Source: Helicobacter anatolicus (lineage in GTDB: Bacteria; Campylobacterota; Campylobacteria; Campylobacterales; Helicobacteraceae). From it: a DNA stretch of 64,000 bases. A program made the translations under genes and the position numbers. The DNA lies in the NCBI RefSeq assembly GCF_021300615.1, contig NZ_JAJTMY010000001.1:161095-225094 (forward strand), given 5' to 3'. Shown here one piece after another: positions 52,145 to 61,582 of the stretch. Every line of letters begins with the position of its first letter. Position 1 is the first letter of the stretch. A model generated the notes under the pieces. The model was not told the DNA's origin. It was given only the letters and a program-made list of their open reading frames with translations, and made no database searches.

Positions 52145-52181
52145 TTTCCTCTTCTTGAGAAGAAGAGGAAATTGTTTTTTG
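52145..52181. terminator. Strong hairpin terminator after the propeller gene
   Basis: TTTCCTCTTCTT and AAGAAGAGGAAA form a perfect 12-bp stem with a GAG loop (52145-52171), followed by TTGTTTTTT. It lies between the plus-strand propeller gene and the convergent mnmH gene and is the longest perfect stem in the window. Confidence 0.8.
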
Positions 52182-52239
52182 CTTCTATTATGTATTCTAT
52201 CAATAGTTTTTTTTAATTGTTTGAGATTTTATGAATATT

Positions 52240-53256
52240 TTAATATTTGAAAGTAGATGTTAATTTGGCAATATTTTGAAGCTGTTGAATGCTTTTTTCT
52301 ATATTATCATTATAGATATGATAGTGATATGTGCTTTTTTTATAGACTTTGTCATAATATTGTGTGATCAAAAGTTCCGCAACATCATGTAGTTGATTTT
52401 GTTTCCAAGAAGTAATTACGGATTGAAAAATTTTATTGCTAATGTAGGGTTTAATTTTTTGCATAGCTTGTAAAAAATCTTGCTCTTGTATAGGGTGATA
52501 TAGTTTAATGATGCGCTCTATTCTTTGCTGCAAGGGTGCGGTAATAAGGATTTTTGTTGTATTTTGGTATTGTGTAAAAATTTGTGCCGGAATAATAAGA
52601 TTACCTATTTTTTTACTTTCTGCTTCAATAAATAGAGGGATATTTTTTTTGTTATATAGAGCTTTTGCCAGGATATTTTCAAACATTTTTTGTGTAGGTT
52701 GATCTCCTAATTTTTGTGTGGCAAGATGCCCAAAACTTGAACCATAATGATGAGCTAGATTTTCTAAATCAATACTATATGGTGATAAATTTTGCAATAA
52801 TTCACTTTTTCCGCAACCTGTAGGACCGCAAAGAGTGATGAAAGAATAAGAAGCTTCTAATTCCTTAAGAATCTCATTGCGATATCCTTTGTAGCCCCCC
52901 TGAAGTTTATAGACTTGAAAATTAAGATTGTTTAAAACCTCATAGAGTGCTTGACTTCTTTTGCCTCCTCTAGCACAATAAATTAAGATTTTATTTTTGT
53001 GTTGAAAAATATCTTGCATGGTTTTTTCTTGTGCAATTTTTTTAAGAATCTCTGCAATATTTTCACAAGCAAGACTAGCTCCGATGATTTGAGCTTGCAT
53101 GGTATTTTTTTTATATAAGGTGCCAATAAATTTAAATTGATTATCATTTAAAACAGGCATATTGTAAGCATTGGGGATATGAGAATGTGCGTATTCGCTA
53201 GGACTTCGCACATCAATATACACATCAAAATCATGATAACTTGTGGCAATTCTCAT
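52240..53256 (-). CDS. mnmH: tRNA 2-selenouridine synthase
   Basis: MnmH replaces sulfur by selenium at the wobble uridine of some tRNAs using selenophosphate, via geranylation. The 338 residues comprise a rhodanese domain (1-125, active C94 in IYCARGGKRSQ) and a P-loop domain (GPTGCGKS at 144-151). LATQKLGDQPTQKMFEN and FIEAESKKIGNLIIP follow. It overlaps the upstream gene by 4 bases and is last in the che-Kdo operon. No selD is in the window. Confidence 0.88.
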   Translation of the reverse strand: MRIATSYHDFDVYIDVRSPSEYAHSHIPNAYNMPVLNDNQFKFIGTLYKKNTMQAQIIGASLACENIAEILKKIAQEKTMQDIFQHKNKILIYCARGGKRSQALYEVLNNLNFQVYKLQGGYKGYRNEILKELEASYSFITLCGPTGCGKSELLQNLSPYSIDLENLAHHYGSSFGHLATQKLGDQPTQKMFENILAKALYNKKNIPLFIEAESKKIGNLIIPAQIFTQYQNTTKILITAPLQQRIERIIKLYHPIQEQDFLQAMQKIKPYISNKIFQSVITSWKQNQLHDVAELLITQYYDKVYKKSTYHYHIYNDNIEKSIQQLQNIAKLTSTFKY

Positions 53257-55211
53257 TTTGATACCTTGGAGTTTTTAAAAAGTAGATACCAACTTATGGC
53301 TCGTGCTTGATTGAGTCTTGTATAATCTTTTTGTGCTTGTAGAATATCAGGCGTAGAATCTGAATTGTATAAAAAATAATCATTGTTATCATATAGCATT
53401 TGATGGTTTGCGATTACAAAATATCCTAGTGCAATGTGATTTTGGATTTTGAAATGTGGATTAGTGCTTGCAAGAGGTCTGCCAAAACTCGGATAGGAAA
53501 AATTTTTTGGTGCGATAATTTCTAGAATAGTAGGGGTAATATCAATATGTGATCCTAGGTTTGTGGTTTTGTGTAATATAAGATTTGGAGCATAGATGAT
53601 GAGAGGGATTTGTTTAGTAATGCGTAAATTAGCGTTCTTGGGATAGTTTCTATCATAGTGGTCTCCCGTGATAATAAAAAGGCTATCGGGGTATTTTTTA
53701 CTCATATTTTGTATGAAGTTTGCCAAAATTTTGTCATACCAATAAACATGCCCAAGAATTTTTGGATCTATAGAAAGCTTTTGGTCTTTTATAAAATGTG
53801 TAATTTTTTCCATAGGGACATTGTATTTTTCTAAAGGGATATCATAAGGAGGGTGGTTTGATGTTGTCATAATCATGGAAAAGCTGGGGGTTTTTGTAGT
53901 GTTAGTTAAAATAAAATCAAATAATACATTATCGCTAATTCCCCAGATATTTTCATAGGGTTTTGGCAGAATTTGAGATTGATTTTTAAGAAAGTCCAAA
54001 AGATTGGTTTTATCAATAAAGTTGTCAAACCCCTGTGTTTTACTAAAAGATTCTAGTTTTTGCCAATTTGCGCCACCACCATAATAAAATGTTGTTTTAT
54101 ATCCAAGAATTTTTGCTTGATTGGCAATTGCGGTTTTAAAAGTTGGGATTTTTCCTATGAGATTTTGTAGAGGGATATCAAGTTGCAATAATCCTGTTAT
54201 TTGGCTTTGGAGGCTTTTTGCAGTAGATGGAGCATTTTCCAAAAAAGTATCAAAATAAAGTGCATGAGGATTGTTGTTGATTATTTTTTTGGTGGCACTA
54301 AGCATATCAATGGAATCATATAATGTATCAAAATGCCACTGACTAAGGCTTTCTGAAACAATATAAAAAATATGGTTAATTTTTTGTTGTGATGTGTTGC
54401 GAGAGTATTGTTTTAAAAGTTCATAAATTTCTAAATTTTCTGGTAATTTTTTGAGATTAAAATATTGTTTTAAGGTAGTGTAGATATCTTGAGGATAAAA
54501 GTCTTGCATTTTAGAATTTTGAATGGCTTTATATCCTTTATATACAAGATATAGAGAACGCAAAGAATCTGTAGTGATATTTTTGAGAAACAAGTCCCGT
54601 GAAAAAGTGATTTGTTGATCAAGTGATTTGCCCTTAAGGCTAAAAGAGGCATTAATCATAAAAACAAAGCTAAAGAGAAGGCAAATTGTGCTAATTATGA
54701 TAAATGTTAGTGACGGAGTAGAGATTTTTTGTAAGAGAGAAAGGGATTTTTTATAGCACCAAATACTAAAAAAGCTAAGCATTATAGCGCATAAAATTTT
54801 GATACTTAAAAAATATTCTCCGCTAATTCCGGTTTGAAAAATTGCTTTTTTGTCATCAAAAATAAAGCCTAAAAGATTGGAATTAAAAGTATCATCATAA
54901 ATGATATAAAATAGCATGTTGGAAATATTGAGAAAAATATAAAAACTATAGATTATGCTAACATAAATTCCTATCCCTTTGTTTTTTAAAATAAAGCTTA
55001 ATAAAAAGTAAAGGATACCAAAAAATGCAATATTACGATTATCATATTGCATGCCATTATAAAGGCAGAGGAGGATATCAGCAGTATCCCAAGAGGGCAT
55101 TTTGTGGTGATATACCCCAAGGTATAGAATAAAGGTGATTTTTAAAAAAATAGCAAGTAGAATTAAAATTCCAATAAAACCAAAAGTTTTTAGAGTATTT
55201 TTAAAAAGCAT
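53253..55211 (-). CDS. Sulfatase-fold membrane transferase (LtaS/EptA-like)
   Basis: The 652-residue protein has about five N-terminal membrane helices (residues 1-220) and a large periplasmic alkaline-phosphatase-fold domain. That domain contains IVSESLSQWHF, FLENAPSTAKSLQSQ (probable Thr nucleophile), ILGHVYWYDKILANF, ITGDHYDRNYPKN and GSHIDITPTILEI. Relatives transfer phosphoethanolamine or glycerol phosphate to surface glycans. In H. pylori a similar gene lies beside the Kdo hydrolase genes as I recall, so an LPS role is likely. It overlaps its neighbours by 1 and 4 bases. Confidence 0.82.
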   Translation of the reverse strand: MLFKNTLKTFGFIGILILLAIFLKITFILYLGVYHHKMPSWDTADILLCLYNGMQYDNRNIAFFGILYFLLSFILKNKGIGIYVSIIYSFYIFLNISNMLFYIIYDDTFNSNLLGFIFDDKKAIFQTGISGEYFLSIKILCAIMLSFFSIWCYKKSLSLLQKISTPSLTFIIISTICLLFSFVFMINASFSLKGKSLDQQITFSRDLFLKNITTDSLRSLYLVYKGYKAIQNSKMQDFYPQDIYTTLKQYFNLKKLPENLEIYELLKQYSRNTSQQKINHIFYIVSESLSQWHFDTLYDSIDMLSATKKIINNNPHALYFDTFLENAPSTAKSLQSQITGLLQLDIPLQNLIGKIPTFKTAIANQAKILGYKTTFYYGGGANWQKLESFSKTQGFDNFIDKTNLLDFLKNQSQILPKPYENIWGISDNVLFDFILTNTTKTPSFSMIMTTSNHPPYDIPLEKYNVPMEKITHFIKDQKLSIDPKILGHVYWYDKILANFIQNMSKKYPDSLFIITGDHYDRNYPKNANLRITKQIPLIIYAPNLILHKTTNLGSHIDITPTILEIIAPKNFSYPSFGRPLASTNPHFKIQNHIALGYFVIANHQMLYDNNDYFLYNSDSTPDILQAQKDYTRLNQARAISWYLLFKNSKVSK

Positions 55212-55756
55212 TATTTTTTTCTTATTTTGGAATAAAATAGCATAATAAGAGCCGCAAGAATACTGGGAAGATCGAAAAAATAATCTAGAATATTATTGCT
55301 ATCAAAAAGTTTAATGGTATAGACAAAAAGTGTCAAAAGATAAAGAATAGCAAGAATTTTGTCAAAAAAATACGCAATAATTGTGATGGAGCAAGCAATA
55401 ATTAGGGCAATGTGTTGATCTTGATAGTAGAGATTTATAGGGATAATGTTTAAAAAAGTTAAGAAAAATAAAGAATTAATGCTAATGAGAAAGAATAACC
55501 CTTTTTGACTAATGAGAAAATAGTTTTTATCGCGAGTGGTTTCTAAAAGTATAATTGTGCAAAATGCCAAAAAGACAAAACTTAAATTTCCAATAAAACT
55601 AAAGGTAAAATCATTAATGCTTAGATCTTTAAACAAGGGTAGATTTAAAAAAATAGCAAGGATAAATAATAAAGGATAAAAAAAATTTTTTTTTCTTGGA
55701 AGCAAGAGCGCAAAAAAAGCCAAATAAGGCAGTGTGAGAAGATAATGCATTGTCAT
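55211..55756 (-). CDS. Kdo hydrolase subunit 1, membrane protein (HP0579-like)
   Basis: The 181-residue integral membrane protein has six or so hydrophobic segments and no recognised catalytic motif. Its place directly after the sialidase-like gene (4-base overlap) and before the sulfatase-fold gene mirrors the H. pylori HP0578-HP0580 group. There the membrane protein and the sialidase-like protein together remove the outer Kdo sugar from LPS. The call rests on that synteny and topology. The coding strand has an A9T8 tract (55678-55694 region) encoding KKNFF. Confidence 0.68.
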   Translation of the reverse strand: MTMHYLLTLPYLAFFALLLPRKKNFFYPLLFILAIFLNLPLFKDLSINDFTFSFIGNLSFVFLAFCTIILLETTRDKNYFLISQKGLFFLISINSLFFLTFLNIIPINLYYQDQHIALIIACSITIIAYFFDKILAILYLLTLFVYTIKLFDSNNILDYFFDLPSILAALIMLFYSKIRKK

Positions 55757-56904
55757 AGCGCATCCTCCAGAAATTTGATATTTAGTGTGATGTAGCGGAT
55801 AAATTTTCGATCTATGGTGTAGGTGATATGAATGATTCCATTTTTATGATCAATAAGTGTAGTTGGATAACTCACTTCACCATTAATAGTATAGGTTGTA
55901 TCAAGATCAAAGAGCTTTTCAAATGTCTCGTAATTTTTCATTTTAGCAAGAGTGAGGTTTGCGCGCGGAGAATTTTGTTTTGCGGTATTGTAGAGCAAAA
56001 AAGTTTGTTCATTGATTGTAAAGAGATTTAGCGAATTATCTTTGTTTTCAAGGTTTGTTTTGATGAGGCCAGAATATTTTAATTGATTATTGCAAGCTTG
56101 TGTATAGAGAATGGAATTAGCCTTTTTGTGTGCTCGATAGGCAAGGAGGCAATGTGTAGAATCTAGTGCAGTTAGAGAGGGCTGTAAAAGACCTTGTGCA
56201 TTATTTGGTTTAGAGATTTGTAAAATTTTTCCTTGAGAGTCCATTATAAGATTAAGTGCGTATTTGTTAGCAATTTCATGATAGATAGGCAGAATAAAGC
56301 CTTGTTGATTGTTGCGAAAGGTGATTTCTATGGGTTGGGTGCGTACAAGATTGCTAATGTTGAGTAGAGGGCTTAAATGCAGAGCTTTTTGGAAATGGAA
56401 AGTAATTTTTTCAGAATCTGTGCGAGCAGTGTAGTGGTAGATTTTGCTTGTAGCCCATCCACCCATGCTTACACCTACGACAAAAAGATGGATAGTATTG
56501 TTAATAGTGTATAAAACAGGGTTGCCTATTTTACTGATATATTCTCTGGCATCTTTGCTTAGGGTTTTTCTATCTAGGATTTTAAATGGCTCCTGCCATG
56601 TGGCAGATTCGGGATTGTTTTTGTCAATGAGAATATTTGCATAGATTGCAACATCTTTTGCTCCTTCTTTGGATCCAGCAAAATATGCACTTAAAAGGCG
56701 AGAATTATCAAGTATTGCTAAGGTGCTAGAATGTGCAGATGGGATATTCTCTGGCATCGGGATATCTAACTGGTGTAGTAATTTTTTTGATGGTGTGGCC
56801 GTGGAATTAACATTGAATACAAAATCTTCTTTTTTTGGAATCTGAAAAAAGGCAATGCCTCCAATAAGAAGAACAGATAGGAAAAATAAAAGAAAACCTT
56901 TCAT
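55753..56904 (-). CDS. Kdo hydrolase subunit 2, sialidase-like (HP0580-like)
   Basis: The 383-residue protein has an N-terminal membrane anchor or signal (about 3-22) and a sialidase-like propeller. Supporting segments are SSTLAILDNSRLLSAYFAGSKEGAKDVAIY, which resembles the 'f.GG.rEG.qD..ly' of exo-sialidases, WATSKIYHYTARTD and INGEVSYPTTLIDHKNGIIHITYTI. In H. pylori this type of protein with its membrane partner trims the outer Kdo residue from LPS, lowering negative charge. It begins one base after the cheW stop and has no clear ribosome-binding site, so it likely depends on cheW translation. Confidence 0.78.
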   Translation of the reverse strand: MKGFLLFFLSVLLIGGIAFFQIPKKEDFVFNVNSTATPSKKLLHQLDIPMPENIPSAHSSTLAILDNSRLLSAYFAGSKEGAKDVAIYANILIDKNNPESATWQEPFKILDRKTLSKDAREYISKIGNPVLYTINNTIHLFVVGVSMGGWATSKIYHYTARTDSEKITFHFQKALHLSPLLNISNLVRTQPIEITFRNNQQGFILPIYHEIANKYALNLIMDSQGKILQISKPNNAQGLLQPSLTALDSTHCLLAYRAHKKANSILYTQACNNQLKYSGLIKTNLENKDNSLNLFTINEQTFLLYNTAKQNSPRANLTLAKMKNYETFEKLFDLDTTYTINGEVSYPTTLIDHKNGIIHITYTIDRKFIRYITLNIKFLEDAL

Positions 56905-56905
56905 T

Positions 56906-57415
56906 TTAGAAAGTTTTTTTCAACAAAATCTCTGTTTTTAAAATAGTAATAAGACGATCCTCTCTTTTTCCTATGCCCTGCATACTTTCCATGATATTTT
57001 CTTGTTCATCAAAGGTTTCTGGGATAGGATCAATCTCAGATTGTTTTAATCTGATTGCCTCTGTAAGTTTGTCGATTACAAAACCTGCAGTTTTATCTTC
57101 GTGTTTGATTACAAGATATCTTGTATCTTTATCTTGTGCAATCGCAGGAAGTCCAAATTTCAGTCGTAAGTTGATAAGAGGGAATACAGTACCTCTGAGA
57201 TTGAAAACACCTAAGACATAATCTGGAGTGCCTGGAACTCTAGTGTATTCTATCGGTTTAACAATTTCAATAACATTTAAGATAGGGATGGCAAATTCTT
57301 CATCGCCAACAACAAATCCGATGACTTGCAGAGCGTCTTCAATATTGTCTTGATCATTATTTTTTGTGTAGTTTTGTTGTTTTTTAAAAATTTCTTTTAG
57401 ATTTGTCTCGTTCAT
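56906..57415 (-). CDS. cheW: Chemotaxis coupling protein CheW
   Basis: CheW links receptors to CheA. The 169 residues comprise the CheW domain with LQVIGFVVGDEEFAIPILNVIEIVKPIEYTRVPGTPDYVLGVFNLRGTVFPLINLR. A further segment is DKLTEAIRLKQSEIDPIP. It starts one base after the cheA stop and is followed one base later by the Kdo hydrolase gene. Confidence 0.97.
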   Translation of the reverse strand: MNETNLKEIFKKQQNYTKNNDQDNIEDALQVIGFVVGDEEFAIPILNVIEIVKPIEYTRVPGTPDYVLGVFNLRGTVFPLINLRLKFGLPAIAQDKDTRYLVIKHEDKTAGFVIDKLTEAIRLKQSEIDPIPETFDEQENIMESMQGIGKREDRLITILKTEILLKKTF

Positions 57416-57416
57416 T

Positions 57417-59753
57417 TTATTCTCCAGTGATGCTTATATTAATATTCCGCTTTACAACATTAACAAGATATTCTGCACTATAAGGTTTTGTGATATATTC
57501 TGTCATACCAGATTCTACACCACGTACTCTATCTTCTCTACTGGTTTTACTTGTGATAGCAATAAGAGGTAGATTTTTAAATTTATTAAATTTTCTAATT
57601 TCTGATGCAAGAGTGTAACCATCCATTTTTGGCATTTCAATATCCAAAAGCACAGCATCAAATTTTTTATCACTATTTTTTAGGATTTCTAAACCTTCCA
57701 TTCCATTAGAAGCTTCTTTGATGGTAATACCCAGGGTAGAGAGGTATTTTTTGGCAACACTTCTATCAGTAGCACTATCATCTACAATCAAAATACAATA
57801 GTCACTTGGGTGTTGTTTGCTACTATTTGAATCGGCATCATCAATAAGTTGGTTAATATTGACTTTTACTTCTTTTGCCATAGTGATTAATGCGGGAACA
57901 TCTACAATTAAAGTAATTTTTCCATCTCCTCTGACTGTTGCACCTGCAATTCCTGTTGTACCCTTGAGATAATAGCCTAGAGATTTAATAACCACTTCTT
58001 CTTGACCAATGAGATAATCGACAATAATTCCTACTTTTTGATCTGCAATGCCAATAATCACAACATAAACCTCATTGATATTTTCTAGAATACAATCTAC
58101 ACCAAAAATATCTGCCAATCTTACAAGAGATAATACTTCATCTCTTAAACGCAATACACTTTTGCCATTAATAGTATAAATTTCATCCTGATTTACCTTT
58201 ACAGTTTCTAGTACTGAGGAAAGTGGAATAGCATAATATTCTTCTTGAACACCTACAAGTAGCGCCTGAATAATCGCAAGAGTAAGAGGAATTTTTAGTT
58301 TGATTGTAGTACCAACATTTTTTTCAGATTCTATTTCAATCATTCCATTGAGTTGTTCAATATTAGTTTTTACAACATCCATTCCAACACCACGACCTGA
58401 TACATTTGTAATCTTTGCAGCAGTAGAAAAACCAGGTTTAAGGATTAGAGAAAATGCCTCTTTATCGCTAAGTGTTTCTGCTTCGGCTTGAGAAATTACA
58501 TTCTTTTCTATAGCTTTGCGTTTTAAGATTTCAGGATCTAATCCCTTGCCATCATCTTCAATTTTGATCACAATATGATTACCTTCGTTATATGCACTAA
58601 GGTTAATTGTTCCTGTGGTTTCCTTACCTTTTTCTTGTCTTTCTTCTGGGGTTTCAATTCCATGATCACAAGAATTTCTAATGATATGCACCAAAGGATC
58701 GCCAATTTCTTCTACAATGGATTTATCCAACTCGTTTTCTTCACCACTAATAATAAGATCAATATCCTTATTAAGATCTCTAGCTAAATCTCTAACCATT
58801 CTTGGGAATTTATTGAAAACCTTACTGATGGGGAGCATCCTTGTTTTCATAACTGCAAGTTGCAAATCTGTGGTTACTGTAGATACCGAGGATACTACTT
58901 GATTTAGTTCTTCTAAAAATCGCTCACCATCATAGCGTTCCTCGACATCGCCATAGATTCTAAGTAATCTGTTTTTGCCCAATACAAGTTCCCCGATGAG
59001 GTTCATTAAGTGGTCTAATCTTTTGACATCAACACGGACGGTCTGTTCAACCGTGTTAGCCTTATTGTCTTTGCTGCTAGTGTTTTTCGCAGTATTTTCT
59101 TCGCTAATTTTTGCCTCTTGTGCTTGCTGCATTTTTTTTCTAGCTCGTTTTTCTTTGTCGCTTGCTTGTCTCTCTTGCAAAAGGCGTTGAATTTCATTTT
59201 CTACTTCTTCTGCACTCATATTTGAATAATCTTCTTCTTGAGATTCCATAGGTGTTGTAGTTTTAGTATCTTCTTTTATTTTTGAAGTTTCTTTATCTTT
59301 TTTTGAGGATGTTTTTTTTGCAGACTTTTTGTTATTGCTTTTGTGAGTATCTTTATTGTATTCATTATTTTGAATTGCTTGAAGTTTGACAACACAATCA
59401 TGGATATCTATTCCACTATTGGCATCTGTTTTATTTGCACGAATAGCATTGAGTAGACCCTTCATTAGATCTACGGATTCTAAAATAACATCCATAATAT
59501 CTGGAGTGATTTGAAGCTCGTTTTTACGCGCTTTATTGAGTACATCTTCCATATTATGTGTTAAATGTGTAAGAATATCAAAATTTAAAAACGATCCTGA
59601 TCCTTTGATAGTGTGTGCAACTCTAAAAATTTTATTTAATAAATCTAAATCTTTAGGGTTGTGTTCAAGTTCGACAAGATCCTGATCTAATTGATCAATC
59701 ATTTCAAAAGCTTCAATTAGAAAATCTTCCATTATTTCCTGCATTTCTTCCAT
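57417..59753 (-). CDS. cheA: Chemotaxis histidine kinase CheA with fused receiver (CheAY)
   Basis: This is the central chemotaxis kinase. The 778 residues run in order as follows: HPt (1-105, phosphorylated H47 in AHTIKGSGSF), a low-complexity linker, P3 dimerisation and the HATPase (NSCDHGIETPEER, then VSGRGVGMDVVKTNIEQLNG and GTTIKLKIP). A CheW-like P5 and a C-terminal receiver (from about 650, with ILIVDDSATDRSVAKK and VLLDIEMPKMDG, ending KPYSAEYL) follow. The fused receiver is the Helicobacter/Campylobacter arrangement. GAGG precedes ATG 59753. Confidence 0.97.
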   Translation of the reverse strand: MEEMQEIMEDFLIEAFEMIDQLDQDLVELEHNPKDLDLLNKIFRVAHTIKGSGSFLNFDILTHLTHNMEDVLNKARKNELQITPDIMDVILESVDLMKGLLNAIRANKTDANSGIDIHDCVVKLQAIQNNEYNKDTHKSNNKKSAKKTSSKKDKETSKIKEDTKTTTPMESQEEDYSNMSAEEVENEIQRLLQERQASDKEKRARKKMQQAQEAKISEENTAKNTSSKDNKANTVEQTVRVDVKRLDHLMNLIGELVLGKNRLLRIYGDVEERYDGERFLEELNQVVSSVSTVTTDLQLAVMKTRMLPISKVFNKFPRMVRDLARDLNKDIDLIISGEENELDKSIVEEIGDPLVHIIRNSCDHGIETPEERQEKGKETTGTINLSAYNEGNHIVIKIEDDGKGLDPEILKRKAIEKNVISQAEAETLSDKEAFSLILKPGFSTAAKITNVSGRGVGMDVVKTNIEQLNGMIEIESEKNVGTTIKLKIPLTLAIIQALLVGVQEEYYAIPLSSVLETVKVNQDEIYTINGKSVLRLRDEVLSLVRLADIFGVDCILENINEVYVVIIGIADQKVGIIVDYLIGQEEVVIKSLGYYLKGTTGIAGATVRGDGKITLIVDVPALITMAKEVKVNINQLIDDADSNSSKQHPSDYCILIVDDSATDRSVAKKYLSTLGITIKEASNGMEGLEILKNSDKKFDAVLLDIEMPKMDGYTLASEIRKFNKFKNLPLIAITSKTSREDRVRGVESGMTEYITKPYSAEYLVNVVKRNINISITGE

Positions 59754-59810
59754 TTCAACCTCGAATAAAATAAATAGCGTTTCGTATATTTTACAATGTA
59801 AATGTTTAAT

Positions 59811-60566
59811 TTAAGCTATAAAAGCTTCAAAATCATTATTAATTATTCTCAATATTTTTTTTTGACAGAAAAAAGATGGAATTGCTTTGTAGTTTTGATT
59901 TTCTAGTTCGCAATGAAAATGTCCTTCCAAAATTTTAGTATAAGATAAAGAATGTTTTTTTGCATAATTTTTATAGGAACCTGTTCGTTTAGAAAGAAAA
60001 TTTTTGGGATTTTTGAGTGCAAAAATTTCTTTTTGCATAATTTTATTTTGCACTATTTTGTAGAGTTTTCCGAAAGTAATGCAGTCTAAAAAAAATAAGC
60101 CCTTAAGGATAATGGGGTGTGTAATAGCTTGGATATAAAATTCATATGAGGGCGATATAAAAATATCTCCATGTGCTAAAAGTAAGGTTTTATTTTTATA
60201 GTTAAATTGCATGGGTTGGTTTTTTCGTTTGATGATTGTGGTATAAGGAAGCGTTTTTTGCTGGATTCCAAAATCATGATTTCCTTCAAAATAAAATACT
60301 TGAGTGATTTGACTAAGTTGATTGATTTTTTTAAGAATTGTTTGATGATCTTTGAGGCTAGAAGAAACACTTCCAATTAAAAGATGAAAAATATCACCCA
60401 TAAAAAATACTTGTATAGGAGGATTTTTTAGCAATTCTTCAAGAAGATAAAGTGCCTTAAGATCATTAGGGCCAAAGTGTGCATCAGCGATAAAAATCGC
60501 CCCATCAAGAATTTCAAAAATGGGATTTTGTGTGAATTTAGAAGGGTTTTGCAAAGTTTTTTTCAT
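59811..60566 (-). CDS. LpxH-like metallophosphoesterase
   Basis: The 251-residue calcineurin-type phosphoesterase carries FIADAHF (D28, H30), FMGDIFH (57-61) and FEGNHDFG (95-98), with LLAHGDIF and LEGHFHCE completing the metal site. The order matches UDP-2,3-diacylglucosamine pyrophosphatase, an enzyme of lipid A synthesis; Helicobacter has a divergent form. It lies 11 bases after argC and 57 bases before cheA. An alternative role in phospholipid or nucleotide hydrolysis cannot be excluded. Confidence 0.75.
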   Translation of the reverse strand: MKKTLQNPSKFTQNPIFEILDGAIFIADAHFGPNDLKALYLLEELLKNPPIQVFFMGDIFHLLIGSVSSSLKDHQTILKKINQLSQITQVFYFEGNHDFGIQQKTLPYTTIIKRKNQPMQFNYKNKTLLLAHGDIFISPSYEFYIQAITHPIILKGLFFLDCITFGKLYKIVQNKIMQKEIFALKNPKNFLSKRTGSYKNYAKKHSLSYTKILEGHFHCELENQNYKAIPSFFCQKKILRIINNDFEAFIA

Positions 60567-60577
60567 AAAAAAGTATG

Positions 60578-61582
60578 TTATCCTATGATAGGGATCCCTG
60601 TTTCTTCTTGAAAACCAAACATTAAATTTGCATTAACGATAGCTTGAGAGCTTGCTCCACGCATAAGGTTATCAATACTTGTACATACATATAAATCATT
60701 ATCCAAAATTTGTGCATAGATATCACAAAAATTTGTTCCCCTAACATTGATGACATCAACACTTTGTTTCCTAATCCTAATAAATGGATCATTAGCATAT
60801 TGATTTTTTAAGATTTCTAAGGGATTGATTTTTTCTTTGAGTGTTGCAAAAATGCTTACTAGCATTCCTTGTGTAAGGGGTGTAAGATGGGGGACAAAGT
60901 TAATTTTTACTTCTTTTTTACCAATGAGAGAGCATTTTTCTTTGATTTCGATTTGGTGACGATGTTTTAATGGATTGTAAGAAAAAATATTTTCATTAAT
61001 AAAAGGATAGTGTGTTGTATTTGTGAGTTTTTTACCTGCACCACTCACACCACTTTTTGCATCGATAAAAACACTGGAATCTATGTAGGGTAAAAAGGGT
61101 AATAAACCTAATAAAGATGCTGTAGGGTAGCAACCTGGATTTGCAATAAGTGTAGCATTTTTAATATTTTCTCTTTGATATTCTACTAGTCCATAGATTG
61201 CATGTTTGAGATTTTCACTATCGCTATGTGGACCATAATTAGCTTCATAATTTTCTTTATTAAGGCGATAGTCCGCGGATAGATCAATAATTTTCATATT
61301 GGGTTTTTCATCTAAAATTTCTTTGCAAAATTTTGCAGATTCTTGATGAGGTAATGCGAGGAATAATAATTCGCATTGTTTGATTGCTTCTTTAGCGTCA
61401 GCTTTTACAATAGAGTGTTGACTGACTTGAAATAATGCGGGATGTATATTTTCTAAAGTATCCTCTCCACTAGAATTTGCAAGATAATTGACTTGAAATT
61501 TTGGGTGTTGCAAAAGAATTTTAAGGAGTACAAAGCCTGTGTATCCACTAATTCCTATGATTCCAACAGGTATTTTTTTCAT
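60578..61582 (-). CDS. argC: N-acetyl-gamma-glutamyl-phosphate reductase
   Basis: ArgC is the third step of arginine synthesis. The 334 residues have VGIIGISGYTGFVLLKIL, IDLSADYRLNK and the active-site ANPGCYPTASLLGLLP (Cys151). HRHQIEIKEKC and VPHLTPLTQGMLVSI are also present. It overlaps the upstream DUF4149 gene by 4 bases. No other arg gene is nearby. Its presence indicates that this organism may make arginine, unlike H. pylori. Confidence 0.95.
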   Translation of the reverse strand: MKKIPVGIIGISGYTGFVLLKILLQHPKFQVNYLANSSGEDTLENIHPALFQVSQHSIVKADAKEAIKQCELLFLALPHQESAKFCKEILDEKPNMKIIDLSADYRLNKENYEANYGPHSDSENLKHAIYGLVEYQRENIKNATLIANPGCYPTASLLGLLPFLPYIDSSVFIDAKSGVSGAGKKLTNTTHYPFINENIFSYNPLKHRHQIEIKEKCSLIGKKEVKINFVPHLTPLTQGMLVSIFATLKEKINPLEILKNQYANDPFIRIRKQSVDVINVRGTNFCDIYAQILDNDLYVCTSIDNLMRGASSQAIVNANLMFGFQEETGIPIIG

